Shown: positions 17,821 to 26,954, numbered from the stretch's first letter. The stretch is DNA of 64,000 bases from Mesorhizobium sp. SOD10 (GCA_000824805.1 CCNA01000001.1:372001-436000), one strand, 5' to 3'. Made by a program: numbers and translations. Notes: generated by a model not told the origin, from the sequence alone.

Positions 17821-18330
17821 TCTTGCCCTGCGCCGCTCCGCCGCCGGCTGGAACGCGACGCGGGAATGATACTTGCAGTACGGCCCCGTTTCGGCGGCGT
17901 CATTGCCGCAGAAGCTGAAGTCTTCCGAGAGCGGGTCGCCGTTCGGCCATTTGCAGGTGCGTTCGGTCAGTTCGACAAGCTGCAGGTTGCGCGAGATCGG
18001 CACCACGACATTCTCGACCGGGCGGATATAGTGGCGCGCGACCGGCTCGGCGTCGAACTGCACCTGCAGCGCGGTGGCACCGACCGTCACATGGCGTGTG
18101 GCGCTTGCGGCGCGGGTCACCGATTTCTGCATCGAGGCGCCTTGCGTCGCCTTCTTCTGGCGCGCCGGCGCTGCTGTCGCGCGGCCGCGGCCAGACAGCT
18201 TCAGGCGATGCACCTTGCCGATGACGGCGTTGCGGCTCACTCCGCCGAGCTGTGCGGCAATCTGGCTGGCGCTCAGACCCTCCGACCACAATTTCCTGAG
18301 AAGTTCTACCCGCTCGTCAGTCCAGTTCAT
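17818..18330 (-). CDS. gcrA: GcrA cell-cycle regulator
   Basis: 170 aa. The N-terminal helix-turn-helix (residues 2-45) reads NWTDERVELLRKLWSEGLSA then SRNAVIGKVHRLKL, the GcrA signature. A basic, Ala-rich linker leads to the C-terminal domain with CKWPNGDP and FCGNDAAETGPYCKYH, which contacts sigma-70 region 2 in Caulobacter. GcrA activates sigma-70 promoters that carry CcrM-methylated GANTC sites and so ties transcription to chromosome replication. Four GANTC sites and a DnaA-box-like sequence lie in its upstream region. Confidence 0.95.
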   Translation of the reverse strand: MNWTDERVELLRKLWSEGLSASQIAAQLGGVSRNAVIGKVHRLKLSGRGRATAAPARQKKATQGASMQKSVTRAASATRHVTVGATALQVQFDAEPVARHYIRPVENVVVPISRNLQLVELTERTCKWPNGDPLSEDFSFCGNDAAETGPYCKYHSRVAFQPAAERRRAR

Positions 18331-18364
18331 GAGACCGCGCTCCTGCTAAAGCGTGCGGCAGCCT

Positions 18365-18513
18365 GAATCCTTTCCCGATCCGGCTCTCGCCGGGCAAACG
18401 ACACCACATGTACCGGGTGATTTAGGTCCGCCGCACGAAATATAGTTATTTCTCGACTACAAATACCTTATGCACTGACTCGGTGACAAGAGTCCCAAAG
18501 GCAACACCGATTC
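18365..18513. promoter_or_regulatory. GANTC cluster with DnaA-box-like site upstream of gcrA
   Basis: CcrM methylation sites GANTC occur at 18365-18369 (GAATC), 18477-18481 (GACTC), 18490-18494 (GAGTC) and 18509-18513 (GATTC). TTATGCACT at 18468-18476 matches the DnaA box TTATNCACA at eight of nine positions and abuts the second GANTC site. In Caulobacter, DnaA and CcrM methylation act on gcrA expression; a similar circuit here is inferred. Confidence 0.55.
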
Positions 18514-18602
18514 GGTTTTTACGGTTTTCCCCAACTTGCCTGACCACTGATGAGCCGGCGTGGCGCCAGGGGGTTGTCACGCGCTTCTGCGTGACGTTTT
18601 CG

Positions 18603-18631
18603 TTGACTTCATGGCCGAAAAACATGATAAG
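18603..18631 (+). promoter_or_regulatory. sigma-70-like promoter upstream of argD
   Basis: TTGACT (18603-18608) and GATAAG (18626-18631) are separated by 17 bp, the ideal spacing. Transcription would start near 18638, about 50 nt before the argD ATG and at the edge of a hairpin. It is a pattern match only. Confidence 0.45.
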
Positions 18632-18662
18632 CCGCAAAGGCCGCCGCATTGGCGGCTTTTTT
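18632..18662 (+). terminator. terminator-like hairpin in argD leader
   Basis: GGCCGCC, GCATT loop, GGCGGC followed by six T residues; an alternative outer stem pairs GCCGC with GCGGC. It ends 27 nt before the argD start. It may terminate transcription entering from upstream, or attenuate the argD transcript. Confidence 0.55.
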
Positions 18663-18688
18663 GATTTCCGGTTCCGGAGACGCATATA

Positions 18689-19888
18689 ATGAGCGGTTCG
18701 GCGCTTTACGAGACCTTTGCTCGCGCACCCCTGGCTTTCGATCACGGGGAGGGGACCTGGCTGGTCACCGACAAGGGCGAGCGATATCTCGACTTCGCGG
18801 GCGGCATCGCGGTGAATTCGCTGGGCCATAGCCATCCGCATCTGGTTGCGGCACTCACCGAACAGGCCGCCAAACTCTGGCACGTCTCCAATCTCTACGA
18901 GATCCCCGAACAGCGCCGGCTCGGCGAGCGGCTGGTCGACGCCACCTTCGCCGACAAGGTGTTCTTCACCAATTCCGGCGCCGAGGCTCTGGAATGCGCC
19001 ATCAAGACGGCCAGGCGCTACCAATTCGTCAAGGGTCATCCGGAGCGTTTCCGCATCATCACTTTCGAGGGCGCCTTCCACGGCCGCACGCTGGCGACGA
19101 TCGCCGCCGGCGGCCAGTACAAATATCTCGAAGGCTTCGGCCCGAAGGTCGAAGGCTTCGACCAGGTCGCATTCGACGACATCGACGCGGCTGAGAAGGC
19201 GATCACGCCGGAGACCGCGGCAATCCTGATCGAGCCGGTGCAGGGCGAGGGCGGCATCCGCCCGGTGCCGACGCAGTCCTTGAAGCGGCTGCGCCAGCTT
19301 TGCGACCAGCACGGCCTGCTTTTGATCTTCGACGAAGTCCAGTGCGGCATCGGCCGCACCGGCAAATTGTTCGCGCATGAGTGGGCCGCCGTCACGCCCG
19401 ACCTGATGGCGATCGCCAAGGGCATCGGCGGCGGCTTCCCGATGGGCGCCTGCCTTGCCACGGATGAGGCGGCGACCGGCATGACGGCCGGCGTGCACGG
19501 CACCACCTTCGGCGGCAATCCGCTGGCGATGGCGGTCGGCAACGCCGTGCTCGACGTGGTGCTGGCCGACGGCTTCCTCGAGGACGTGCAGCGCAAGGCG
19601 CTGCTTCTGAAACAGGGACTGGCTGGGGTCGCAGACGAATTTCCCGAGGTCATCGAGGGCATCAGGGGAACCGGCCTGATGCTCGGGCTGAAATGCGCCA
19701 TGCCCAACATCAAGGTGAACATGGCGCTGCGCGACCAGCACCTGCTTGCTGTGCCGGCGGGCGACAACGTCATCCGCCTCCTGCCGCCGCTCACCGTCAC
19801 CGACGAGGAGATCGGCGAGGCGCTGAAGCGCATTCGCGGCGGCGCCAAGGGCCTGACCGACGCGATTGCGGCCGAAGCCGCGAAATAA
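18689..19888 (+). CDS. argD: acetylornithine aminotransferase
   Basis: 399-aa class III PLP aminotransferase of standard length. The PLP lysine is Lys244 in [47 protein letters not shown] and [12 protein letters not shown] are all present. It converts N-acetylglutamate-5-semialdehyde to N-acetylornithine in arginine synthesis and often also serves as succinyldiaminopimelate aminotransferase. argF starts 16 bp downstream, giving an argD-argF pair as in other Rhizobiales. Confidence 0.95.
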   Translation: MSGSALYETFARAPLAFDHGEGTWLVTDKGERYLDFAGGIAVNSLGHSHPHLVAALTEQAAKLWHVSNLYEIPEQRRLGERLVDATFADKVFFTNSGAEALECAIKTARRYQFVKGHPERFRIITFEGAFHGRTLATIAAGGQYKYLEGFGPKVEGFDQVAFDDIDAAEKAITPETAAILIEPVQGEGGIRPVPTQSLKRLRQLCDQHGLLLIFDEVQCGIGRTGKLFAHEWAAVTPDLMAIAKGIGGGFPMGACLATDEAATGMTAGVHGTTFGGNPLAMAVGNAVLDVVLADGFLEDVQRKALLLKQGLAGVADEFPEVIEGIRGTGLMLGLKCAMPNIKVNMALRDQHLLAVPAGDNVIRLLPPLTVTDEEIGEALKRIRGGAKGLTDAIAAEAAK

Positions 19889-19904
19889 TCTCTGGAACCT
19901 GCCG

Positions 19905-20816
19905 ATGAGTGTCCGCCACTTCACCGATCTATCCGCCGTTTCCGCGGGGGACCTGCGCATCATGCTGGACGACGCGGTGGCGCGAAAGACCAGGCTCAAG
20001 GCGGGCGAGCGTTCAAAACCGCTCGATGGCAAGGTGCTGGCCATGATCTTCGACAAGCCGTCGACGCGCACGCGCGTGTCCTTCGATGTCGGTATGCGCC
20101 AGCTTGGCGGCGAGACCATCATGCTGACCGGCGCGGAGATGCAGCTCGGCCGTTCGGAGACCATCGCCGACACGGCGAAAGTGCTGTCGCGCTATGTCGA
20201 TGCCATCATGATCCGCACCACCTCGCATGACCGGCTGCTGGAGCTCACCGAGAACGCCACCGTTCCGGTCATCAACGGGCTGACCGACGACACGCATCCC
20301 TGCCAGCTCATGGCCGACATCATGACCTATGAGGAGCATCGCGGCCCGGTGGCCGGCAAGACCTTCGCCTGGACCGGCGACGGCAACAATGTGCTGCATT
20401 CGCTGCTCGAAGCCTCGGCGCGGTTCCGCTTCAACCTCAATGTCGCGGTGCCTGAGGGCAGCGAGCCTTTCGAGAAATATGTCGACTGGTCGAAAGCCAA
20501 TGGCGGCAAGATCCGGTTTGCCAAGTCCGCTGAGGAAGCCGTCGATCAGGCCGATTGCGTCGTCACCGACAGCTGGGTCTCGATGGGCCAGGAACATCGC
20601 GCCCGCGGTCATAACGTCTTCCTGCCCTATCAGGTCAATGCGGCGCTGATGGCAAAGGCCAAGCCCGATGCGTTGTTCATGCACTGCCTGCCGGCGCATC
20701 GCGGCGAAGAGGTCACAGACGAGGTGATCGACGGGCCGCATTCGGTGGTGTTTGACGAAGCCGAGAACCGGCTGCACGCCCAGAAGGCGGTGCTGGCCTG
20801 GTGCCTGGGCGCTTGA
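19905..20816 (+). CDS. argF: ornithine carbamoyltransferase
   Basis: 303 aa. The carbamoyl-phosphate loop STRTR is at 53-57, HPCQ at 131-134 and the ornithine-site [10 protein letters not shown] from residue 260. It makes citrulline from ornithine and carbamoyl phosphate. The ATG at 19905 gives the expected [10 protein letters not shown] start; an upstream in-frame ATG at 19866 lies within argD. Intergenic distances suit co-transcription of argD, argF and perhaps hslO, although 147 bp separate argF and hslO. Confidence 0.95.
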   Translation: MSVRHFTDLSAVSAGDLRIMLDDAVARKTRLKAGERSKPLDGKVLAMIFDKPSTRTRVSFDVGMRQLGGETIMLTGAEMQLGRSETIADTAKVLSRYVDAIMIRTTSHDRLLELTENATVPVINGLTDDTHPCQLMADIMTYEEHRGPVAGKTFAWTGDGNNVLHSLLEASARFRFNLNVAVPEGSEPFEKYVDWSKANGGKIRFAKSAEEAVDQADCVVTDSWVSMGQEHRARGHNVFLPYQVNAALMAKAKPDALFMHCLPAHRGEEVTDEVIDGPHSVVFDEAENRLHAQKAVLAWCLGA

Positions 20817-20963
20817 GAAGGACGGACCTGACCGCTTCCGGTCCGATCGGGGTCAACTTGATCTGGGGATATGTGATGCCTATTTGCGGGCCATCACGTA
20901 AATTGAACGCGCTTCGACGCATGCGGCTCACAGGGCGGCATGGCTGCGCCCCGGAGTTTTGTC

Positions 20964-21971
20964 ATGTTGGAAACCCAGACCTTGGCTGAGCATAAACCCC
21001 AACTCGGTGAATTCGGCTTCGCCGGCGATGATCATGTCGTGCCCTACGAGGTCGCGCCGCTCGATGTGCGTGGCCGTACCGTGCAGCTCGGGCCGATGCT
21101 CGACGCTATCTTGAGCCGCCACAATTATCCCGAGCCGGTCGCCCGCCTGCTGGCGGAGGCCTGCGTGCTCACCGTGCTGCTCGGCACCTCGCTGAAGTTC
21201 GAGGGCAAGTTTATCCTGCAGACCCGGACCGACGGTCCGGTCGACATGCTTGTGGCCGATTTCACCACGCCGCATGCGCTGCGCGCCTATGCGCGCTTCG
21301 ATGCCGACCGGCTGCAGGCGCTGACCGACGCCGGCGAGACCTCGCAGCAGGCGCTGCTTGGCAACGGCGTGCTGGCTCTGACCATCGACCAGGGCGCGCA
21401 TATGCAGCGCTACCAGGGCATCGTCCAGCTCGACGGCACCTCGCTGGAGGACGCCGCGCGCACCTATTTCCGCCAGTCGGAGCAGATCCCGACCGACATC
21501 AAGATGTCGGTCGCCAAGCTGGTGACGCCCGGACCCGCCGGCGCGCGCGAGCAGTGGCGCGCCGGCGGCATCCTGGCGCAGTTCCTGCCGCAGGCGCCGG
21601 AGCGCATGCGCATCCCCGATATTTCGGGCGGCGACGGCGACGACCGCGAGGTGACGGACCATCCGGCCGACAATTCCTGGCAGGAATTGCTGGCGCTACT
21701 GGGCACCATCGAGCCGACCGAGCTGATCGACCCGACGGTGGGCGCCGAGCGGCTGCTTTATCGGCTGTTCCATGAGCATGGCGTGCGGGTTTTCAGCAGT
21801 GTGCCGGTCGCCGATCAGTGCTCCTGCTCACGCGACAAGATCCGCAGCATCCTCGAAGGCTTTTCGGCCGAGGAGATCAAGGAGTCGACCGAGGACGGCG
21901 GCATCCATGTCGCCTGTGAGTTCTGCTCGACGCAATACGACTTCGACCCGGCCGAATTTGCGGCGGACTAA
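20964..21971 (+). CDS. hslO: redox-regulated chaperone Hsp33
   Basis: 335 aa from the ATG at 20964 (GGAG 7 nt upstream); a start at 20940 would add eight residues. The C-terminal zinc switch has the four cysteines as CSCS and CEFC (about residues 290-325). Under oxidative stress with heat, zinc release and disulfide formation turn the protein into a holdase. The central segment ISGGDGDDREVTDHPADNSW is the acidic linker. It follows argD-argF, an arrangement I know from other Rhizobiales. Confidence 0.93.
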   Translation: MLETQTLAEHKPQLGEFGFAGDDHVVPYEVAPLDVRGRTVQLGPMLDAILSRHNYPEPVARLLAEACVLTVLLGTSLKFEGKFILQTRTDGPVDMLVADFTTPHALRAYARFDADRLQALTDAGETSQQALLGNGVLALTIDQGAHMQRYQGIVQLDGTSLEDAARTYFRQSEQIPTDIKMSVAKLVTPGPAGAREQWRAGGILAQFLPQAPERMRIPDISGGDGDDREVTDHPADNSWQELLALLGTIEPTELIDPTVGAERLLYRLFHEHGVRVFSSVPVADQCSCSRDKIRSILEGFSAEEIKESTEDGGIHVACEFCSTQYDFDPAEFAAD

Positions 21972-21982
21972 CGCCTCCTCCT

Positions 21983-22003
21983 TCTCCCCGTTTCACGGGG
22001 AGA
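21983..22003. repeat. short hairpin of the R2 type between hslO and apaG
   Basis: Perfect 9-bp arms TCTCCCCGT and ACGGGGAGA with a 3-nt loop, lying between the convergent hslO and apaG genes. It is the core of the larger R2 elements at 60.2 and 61.7 kb. It may help end transcription from both sides, but lacks a clean T-run. Confidence 0.7.
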
Positions 22004-22016
22004 GGGAGCCAATCGC

Positions 22017-22409
22017 CTAATTCACCGTCCTCTTCGTTCCCGGCATGTCGAGCGAGAAAGCCGGAATGGCGATATCGAACGTCTCGCCCCTGCCGTTGCG
22101 CATCGTGTAGTGGCCGACCATGATGCCCGACGGCGTCGAGAGCGGGCAGCCTGAAGTGTATTGATAGCTGTCGCCCGGATTGAGTTCCGGCTGATCGCCG
22201 ACGACGCCGGCGCCGCGCACCTCCTCGACCCGGCCCTGGCCGTCAGTGATGTGCCAATAGCGCGATAAAAGCTGCACGAATTCGTCGGAGCGGTTGTCGA
22301 TCGTCACCTGATAGCCCCACACATAGCGGTTCTGGGACGGATCGGACCGGTCCTCCAGATAGAAGGGCCTGACCAGCACTTCGATGTTGCGCGTCACTGC
22401 GCGATACAT
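22017..22409 (-). CDS. apaG: ApaG protein (Co2+/Mg2+ efflux protein family)
   Basis: 130 aa, one immunoglobulin-like ApaG domain. [29 protein letters not shown] and [17 protein letters not shown] are family hallmarks. The ATG at 22409 ([11 protein letters not shown]) gives the normal length; the frame stays open upstream to 22517 but that part has no similarity to the family. The cellular role is unsettled; it has been tied to cobalt and magnesium levels and to an S-/phosphate-binding fold. It is convergent with hslO. Confidence 0.93.
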   Translation of the reverse strand: MYRAVTRNIEVLVRPFYLEDRSDPSQNRYVWGYQVTIDNRSDEFVQLLSRYWHITDGQGRVEEVRGAGVVGDQPELNPGDSYQYTSGCPLSTPSGIMVGHYTMRNGRGETFDIAIPAFSLDMPGTKRTVN

Positions 22410-22606
22410 GGGCCACTCCGGTTGCCGCCGCGGAACATTCGTCGCGCTTTGCTGTTCGAGGCGCAGCGCCGACCGTCCTGCCAGCCTTGTAGCGCACGTG
22501 CCGAAAAACAATGTCATTTAAGTGACACATGACAATGTTGGTGTGCACAAACCGTGCCGGGCGACTCGGGCGCTCTGTCGACTGATGAAACGGCCGCGTG
22601 GGGCCT

Positions 22607-22709
22607 AGAGCAATTCCAGGAAAGTGTGAGCGGTTTTCCGTCTGGAATTGCTTGAAAACAAAAAGATAGAGCAGGTCGCCGTTTCCCACAAACGGTGAAA
22701 CGCCCTATC
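22607..22709 (+). repeat. intergenic palindromic repeat, family R1 (full copy)
   Basis: AGAGCAATTCCAGGAAAGTGTGAGCGG-type head, TCTGGAATTGCTTGAAAACA middle and CGCCGTTT...AAACGGTGAAACG hairpin tail. It occupies about a third of the 318-bp gap between apaG and the glycosyltransferase. The rest of that gap holds the possible apaG promoter and nothing else I can name. Confidence 0.8.
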
Positions 22710-22727
22710 GGGAGTGACCAGATCTCG

Positions 22728-23870
22728 ATGGAACTGACTATCGCAGCCGGCCTGGCTTCCTCAACCCTTCTCCTCTCCAACCTCGCCAGCATCTTGCTCG
22801 CCTCGTCGCGGCTGAAAAGGCGGCATGCCATTGCGCCGCCCGACGGCGCGCAACCGGTCTCGATCATCGTTCCTTCCCGCGGCGTCGAGCCGTTCACGCA
22901 GGAGACCCTGCAGCGCGCCTTCTCGCTCGACTGGCCCCGCTATGAGCTGATCTTCTGCGTCGCGCATGCCGAGGACGCGGTGGTGAGGCTCATCGATGCG
23001 GCGATCGCGCGCCATCCCAACGTTCCGGCGCGGCTTCTGATCGGCGACGACCGCATCAGCGCCAATCCCAAGCTCAACAACTGCGTCAAGGGCTGGCAGG
23101 CGGCGCGGCACGACTGGGTGATCCTCGCCGATTCCAACGTGCTGATGCCCAAGGACTATGTCCAGCATCTGGTCGCGGCCTGGCGGCCGGACACCGGCCT
23201 CGTCTGCTCGACGCCGATCGGTTCACGGCCGGACGGTTTTTGGGCCGAAGTCGAGTGCGCCTTCCTCAACACGCTGCAGGCGCGCTGGCAGTATGCCGGC
23301 GAGGCGCTCGGCCTCGGCTTCGCCCAGGGCAAGAGCATGTTGTGGAACAAGCCGATGCTCGATGCAAACGGCGGCATCCAGGCTTTGGCCGCCGAGATCG
23401 CCGAGGATGCGGCGGCCACCAAACTGGTCAATGGACTTGGCCTTCACGTCCGTCTCGTCGCCTCGCCCTTCCAGCAGCCGCTGGGCCAGCGCACCTTCGC
23501 CGAAATCTGGTCCCGGCAAGCGCGCTGGGCGCGGCTGCGTCGCGTCACCTTCCCGCTTTTCTTTGCGCCTGAGATTCTGACCGGCGCGGTCGTGCCGCTG
23601 ATTTTCGCGCTGATCGCAGCGGCAAGCGCCGGCGTCGGCCTGCCTACCACGGCGCTTTGCGTGCTGGCGGTCGCCTATGTGCCGGAATGTCTGCTCGCCC
23701 GGTCCAAGGGCTGGTACCTGTCGCCGCGCAGCATCACCGCGATGATCGTGCGCGACGTCATGCTTCCCGCCATCTGGGCGCGCGGCTGGCTCGGCGGCGC
23801 GGTCGAGTGGCGCGGCAACGCCATGACCATCCACAGCAAGGCGATAACCGAGCTGGAGGAGATCGCGTGA
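22728..23870 (+). CDS. GT21-like glycosyltransferase (ceramide glucosyltransferase type)
   Basis: 380 aa. An N-terminal membrane helix (about 5-25), a GT-A domain with SIIVPSRGVE, DSNVLMPKDY, AEDAAATKLV and the Q-R-W type motif RQARWARLRR, then C-terminal hydrophobic helices (about 285-345). This layout matches ceramide glucosyltransferases and the hopanoid enzyme HpnI. It probably glycosylates a membrane lipid. The start at 22728 is preceded by GGGAG at a long spacing; an upstream in-frame ATG at 22695 lies in repeat DNA. No lipid-pathway neighbours help to choose the substrate. Confidence 0.78.
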   Translation: MELTIAAGLASSTLLLSNLASILLASSRLKRRHAIAPPDGAQPVSIIVPSRGVEPFTQETLQRAFSLDWPRYELIFCVAHAEDAVVRLIDAAIARHPNVPARLLIGDDRISANPKLNNCVKGWQAARHDWVILADSNVLMPKDYVQHLVAAWRPDTGLVCSTPIGSRPDGFWAEVECAFLNTLQARWQYAGEALGLGFAQGKSMLWNKPMLDANGGIQALAAEIAEDAAATKLVNGLGLHVRLVASPFQQPLGQRTFAEIWSRQARWARLRRVTFPLFFAPEILTGAVVPLIFALIAAASAGVGLPTTALCVLAVAYVPECLLARSKGWYLSPRSITAMIVRDVMLPAIWARGWLGGAVEWRGNAMTIHSKAITELEEIA

Positions 23871-23913
23871 GCCAGGGCTGACGCGTTCTCCTGTCCAATT
23901 TGCAGCTTGCTTC

Positions 23914-25104
23914 TTACTTGGCCGCCCTCAGCGCCTGCTCGATGTCCTCCAGCAGATCGTCGGTGTCCTCCAGGCCGACGGAAAGCCGGAGTGTACCCGG
24001 TCCTATGCCGAGTTCGGCCCGCGCGTCGTCGCTGAGGTTCTTGTGCGTTGTCGTCGCTGGGTGGGTGATCAGGCTCTTGGCGTCGCCGAGATTGTTCGAG
24101 ATCAGCACGATGTCGAGCGCGTTCTGGAAGGCGAAGGCCGCCTGCTTGCCGCCCTTGATGTCGAGGCAGATCAATGTCGAGCCGCCGGACATCTGCTTCT
24201 TCACGACATCCGCCTGCGGATGATCGGCGCGGCCCGGATAGATGACGCGGGCGATCTCCGGTCGGCCGGCGAGGAAATCGGCCATCTTGCCGGCGCTCTC
24301 GGTCTGCTGACGCACGCGCAGCGGCAATGTCTCCAGGCCTTTGAGCAGCGTCCAGGCGTTGAAGGGCGAGAGGCTTGGGCCGGTGTGGCGGAAATAATCG
24401 TGCAGGTTCTCGTCGATCCACTTCTTGTCCGAAAGGATGACGCCACCGAGGCAGCGGCCCTGGCCGTCTATATGCTTGGTCGCCGAATAGACGACGACAT
24501 GGGCGCCGAGCTGCAAGGGCTTCTGCTGCAGCGGCGTGGCGAAGACATTGTCGACGATGACGCGCGCGCCGATCGAATTGGCGAGCTTGGCGACCGCGGC
24601 AATGTCGACCACCTCCAGCGTCGGATTGGTCGGGCTTTCGAGGAAGAACAGCTTGGTGTTCGGCCTGACCGCCTTTTCCCAATTGGCGATGTCGGTGCCA
24701 TCGATGAGCGTCGCCTGGATGCCGTAGCGCGGCGCCAGCGTCTCCACCACCCAGCGGCAGGAACCGAACAGCGCGCGCGCCGCGACGATGTGATCGCCGG
24801 CCTTGATGCTGCAGAGCAGGGCGGCGGAAACGGCGGCCATGCCGGAGGCGGTGGCGCGGGCATCCTCGGCGCCTTCCAGCGCGCACATGCGCTTCTCGAA
24901 CATGTCGACGGTCGGGTTGGCGTAGCGCGAATAGATGAAGCCCGGCTCCTCGCCCTTGAAGCGGGCTTCCGCCGCCTGGGCCGTCTCGTAGACATAGCCC
25001 TGGGTAAGGTACATCGCCTCGGCGGTCTCGCCATATTGCGAACGCAGCGTTCCGCCATGCACGAGTGCCGTCTGAGGTTTCCAATTGCGCTTCTTGGTGC
25101 TCAT
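23914..25104 (-). CDS. metZ: O-succinylhomoserine sulfhydrylase
   Basis: 396-aa PLP enzyme of the Cys/Met metabolism family. SRYANPTVDMFEKRM, the PLP lysine in SATKHIDGQGR, and LESPTNPTLEVVDI are present. MetZ makes homocysteine directly from O-succinylhomoserine and sulfide. I took the ATG at 25104 (GGAAG upstream); frames open further upstream to 25269 run through the riboswitch. Expression is very likely controlled by the SAM-II element and terminator in its leader. Confidence 0.93.
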   Translation of the reverse strand: MSTKKRNWKPQTALVHGGTLRSQYGETAEAMYLTQGYVYETAQAAEARFKGEEPGFIYSRYANPTVDMFEKRMCALEGAEDARATASGMAAVSAALLCSIKAGDHIVAARALFGSCRWVVETLAPRYGIQATLIDGTDIANWEKAVRPNTKLFFLESPTNPTLEVVDIAAVAKLANSIGARVIVDNVFATPLQQKPLQLGAHVVVYSATKHIDGQGRCLGGVILSDKKWIDENLHDYFRHTGPSLSPFNAWTLLKGLETLPLRVRQQTESAGKMADFLAGRPEIARVIYPGRADHPQADVVKKQMSGGSTLICLDIKGGKQAAFAFQNALDIVLISNNLGDAKSLITHPATTTHKNLSDDARAELGIGPGTLRLSVGLEDTDDLLEDIEQALRAAK

Positions 25105-25122
25105 AGCCTTGCTTCCAGACAC

Positions 25123-25153
25123 AAAAAAAACCGGCCGCGAAGTCGCAACCGGT
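25123..25153 (-). terminator. intrinsic terminator in metZ leader
   Basis: On the minus strand ACCGGTTGCG and CGCGGCCGGT form a 10-bp stem (two G-T pairs) around a 4-nt loop, followed by eight T residues. It lies 25 nt downstream of the SAM-II aptamer and 18 nt before the metZ ATG, so it is placed to stop the transcript before metZ. Confidence 0.85.
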
Positions 25154-25177
25154 CCATATAGCCTTGCGGCTCGACGG

Positions 25178-25232
25178 TCCTTTAGCGACTTGTTTAACGT
25201 GGCTGCAAGCCGACCGGCCAAATCACCACGGG
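25178..25232 (-). ncRNA. SAM-II riboswitch upstream of metZ
   Basis: The minus strand carries the SAM-II hallmarks in order: CGTGG stem, TGATTT loop, GGCTTGCAGCCACG closing the stem, a TTAAACA stretch and the pseudoknot partner ending GCTAAAGG. SAM-II is known from alphaproteobacterial methionine genes and binds S-adenosylmethionine. The position ahead of metZ, with a terminator in between, fits negative feedback by SAM. Confidence 0.88.
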
Positions 25233-25355
25233 ATAACGACCCTTTAGACCCCTGCCGCGCTTGCGTCAATTGCCGGCTTCATTAAGAGGGTTGTACCAGC
25301 CGGACGGCAAGAGCCTGCTCAGGTCCTCGCCCGGCCTTGTGAACGGAGCCAGCCT

Positions 25356-26450
25356 TTGCGGCAGACAGGCATTCTTCCGGATCGGGATATCGCGGCGCTG
25401 TTCGAGGCCAACGCGCTGAAGTCGCCGCGCGCGCTCGATACCGACCAGATCCAGCCGGCGAGCCTCGATCTGAGGCTCGGCGACAAAGCCTATCGCGTGC
25501 GCGCGTCCTTCCTGCCGGGTCCCGACTATCTGGTCGCCGACAAGCTCGGGCGGCTGAAGCTGCACGAGATCGACCTCACCCGGGGCGCGGTGCTGGAAAC
25601 CGGCTGCGTCTATATCGTGCCCCTGCTCGAAAGCCTGGCGCTGCCTGCGAACGTGTCGGCCTCGGCCAATCCCAAGAGCTCGACCGGGCGGCTGGATATT
25701 TTCACGCGCGTCATGACCGACCGCGGCCACGAGTTCGACAAGATCGCCGCCGGCTATCAGGGGCCGCTCTATCTCGAAGTCAGCCCGCGCACCTTCCCGA
25801 TCGTCGTGCGGGCCGGCTCGCGCCTGTCGCAGATCCGTTTCCGCACCGGCAATGCGGTGCTTTCGGAGAGCGAGCTGCGCGACCTTCACCGCGCCGAGAT
25901 GCTGGTCGCCACCGAGCCGCCCAACATTTCCGGCGGCGGCATCGCGCTCTCCATCGACCTTGACGGCGACAAGGACGGCCTTGTCGGCTATCGCGGCAAG
26001 CACCACACCGGCCTTGTCGACGTCGACATGCGCGCTGCGCAGGACGTCGTCGATTTCTGGGAGCCGATCTACAAGAGCGGTGCGGGCGAGCTGGTTCTCG
26101 ACCCGGACGAATTCTACATCCTTGTCAGCCGCGAGGCTGTGCATGTACCGCCGCTCTACGCCGCCGAGATGACGCCCTTCGATCCGCTGGTCGGCGAGTT
26201 CCGCGTCCACTATGCCGGCTTTTTCGATCCGGGCTTCGGCCATTCCGCCGCCGGCGGCAGCGGCAGCCGCGCCGTGCTCGAAGTGCGCAGCCACGAGGTG
26301 CCTTTCATCCTCGACCACGGCCAGATCGTCGGCCGCCTCGTCTACGAGCACATGCTGAAGCGTCCGCAGACGCTTTACGGCACCGATCTCGGCTCGAACT
26401 ACCAGGCCCAGGGCCTCAAGCTCTCCAAGCACTTCCGCGCCACGCGCTGA
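25356..26450 (+). CDS. dcd: 2'-deoxycytidine 5'-triphosphate deaminase, long form
   Basis: 364 aa, about twice the length of E. coli Dcd. The N-terminal half has QIQPASLDLRLGDKAYRV and SANPKSSTGRLDIFTRV, typical of Dcd/dUTPase folds; the C-terminal half contains a second, more diverged copy. It deaminates dCTP to dUTP for thymidylate synthesis. The start is TTG with GGAG upstream; no ATG or GTG in frame gives the conserved RQTGILPD beginning. It is divergent from the metZ leader. Confidence 0.9.
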   Translation: MRQTGILPDRDIAALFEANALKSPRALDTDQIQPASLDLRLGDKAYRVRASFLPGPDYLVADKLGRLKLHEIDLTRGAVLETGCVYIVPLLESLALPANVSASANPKSSTGRLDIFTRVMTDRGHEFDKIAAGYQGPLYLEVSPRTFPIVVRAGSRLSQIRFRTGNAVLSESELRDLHRAEMLVATEPPNISGGGIALSIDLDGDKDGLVGYRGKHHTGLVDVDMRAAQDVVDFWEPIYKSGAGELVLDPDEFYILVSREAVHVPPLYAAEMTPFDPLVGEFRVHYAGFFDPGFGHSAAGGSGSRAVLEVRSHEVPFILDHGQIVGRLVYEHMLKRPQTLYGTDLGSNYQAQGLKLSKHFRATR

Positions 26451-26477
26451 GTTCGGCGGAGGCTTGGCACCGAAGGT

Positions 26478-26930
26478 TCAGCCGCGAAACAGAAACTCCT
26501 TCGCTGCGCCCAGGCAGGCGTGAAAGTGGCCGATGAAGAGCAACTCGCGCACACTCAGGCGCTTCCTGCCCCAAAATCCCGGAGTCAGCTTCGTCTGATC
26601 AAGAGGAGAGCTTGAGCCTGCCCCTACCGGAAACAACTGCTTGTCCAGGCATCCGAGCACATAGGCTCGCGCGGAGTCGATGCCACAGGCTTTGGCCCTG
26701 TCGTTCAATTTGTCGCCGCGCAACGCGAACGTCATACGATCCGTGTTGCGCATCAGAAAGCTCGCTTGCGCTTTCGAATCGCCGGTGGCCAGAAGCCGGG
26801 TCGTCATCGCCGATCGGGCCTGGCTGTAGGACTCCGGGCTGCACTTCCCGGCGCTGTAAGCCGTGGAGGACATGCAGGCAAGGGCGATCGCCGAGACTGC
26901 CAACGAGACGCCGATCCGCTTCCGGTCCAT
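26478..26930 (-). CDS. exported hypothetical protein
   Basis: 150 aa with a clear signal peptide (VSLAVSAIALACMSSTAYSA). The mature part is basic and has four cysteines, which may pair in the periplasm. I do not recognise a family. It begins 24 bp after the gguC stop on the same strand, so it may be the last gene of the chvE-ggu operon or have its own promoter. It is convergent with dcd. Confidence 0.6.
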   Translation of the reverse strand: MDRKRIGVSLAVSAIALACMSSTAYSAGKCSPESYSQARSAMTTRLLATGDSKAQASFLMRNTDRMTFALRGDKLNDRAKACGIDSARAYVLGCLDKQLFPVGAGSSSPLDQTKLTPGFWGRKRLSVRELLFIGHFHACLGAAKEFLFRG

Positions 26931-26954
26931 TTGCTTCCCGGCCTCGGCGCTGCC

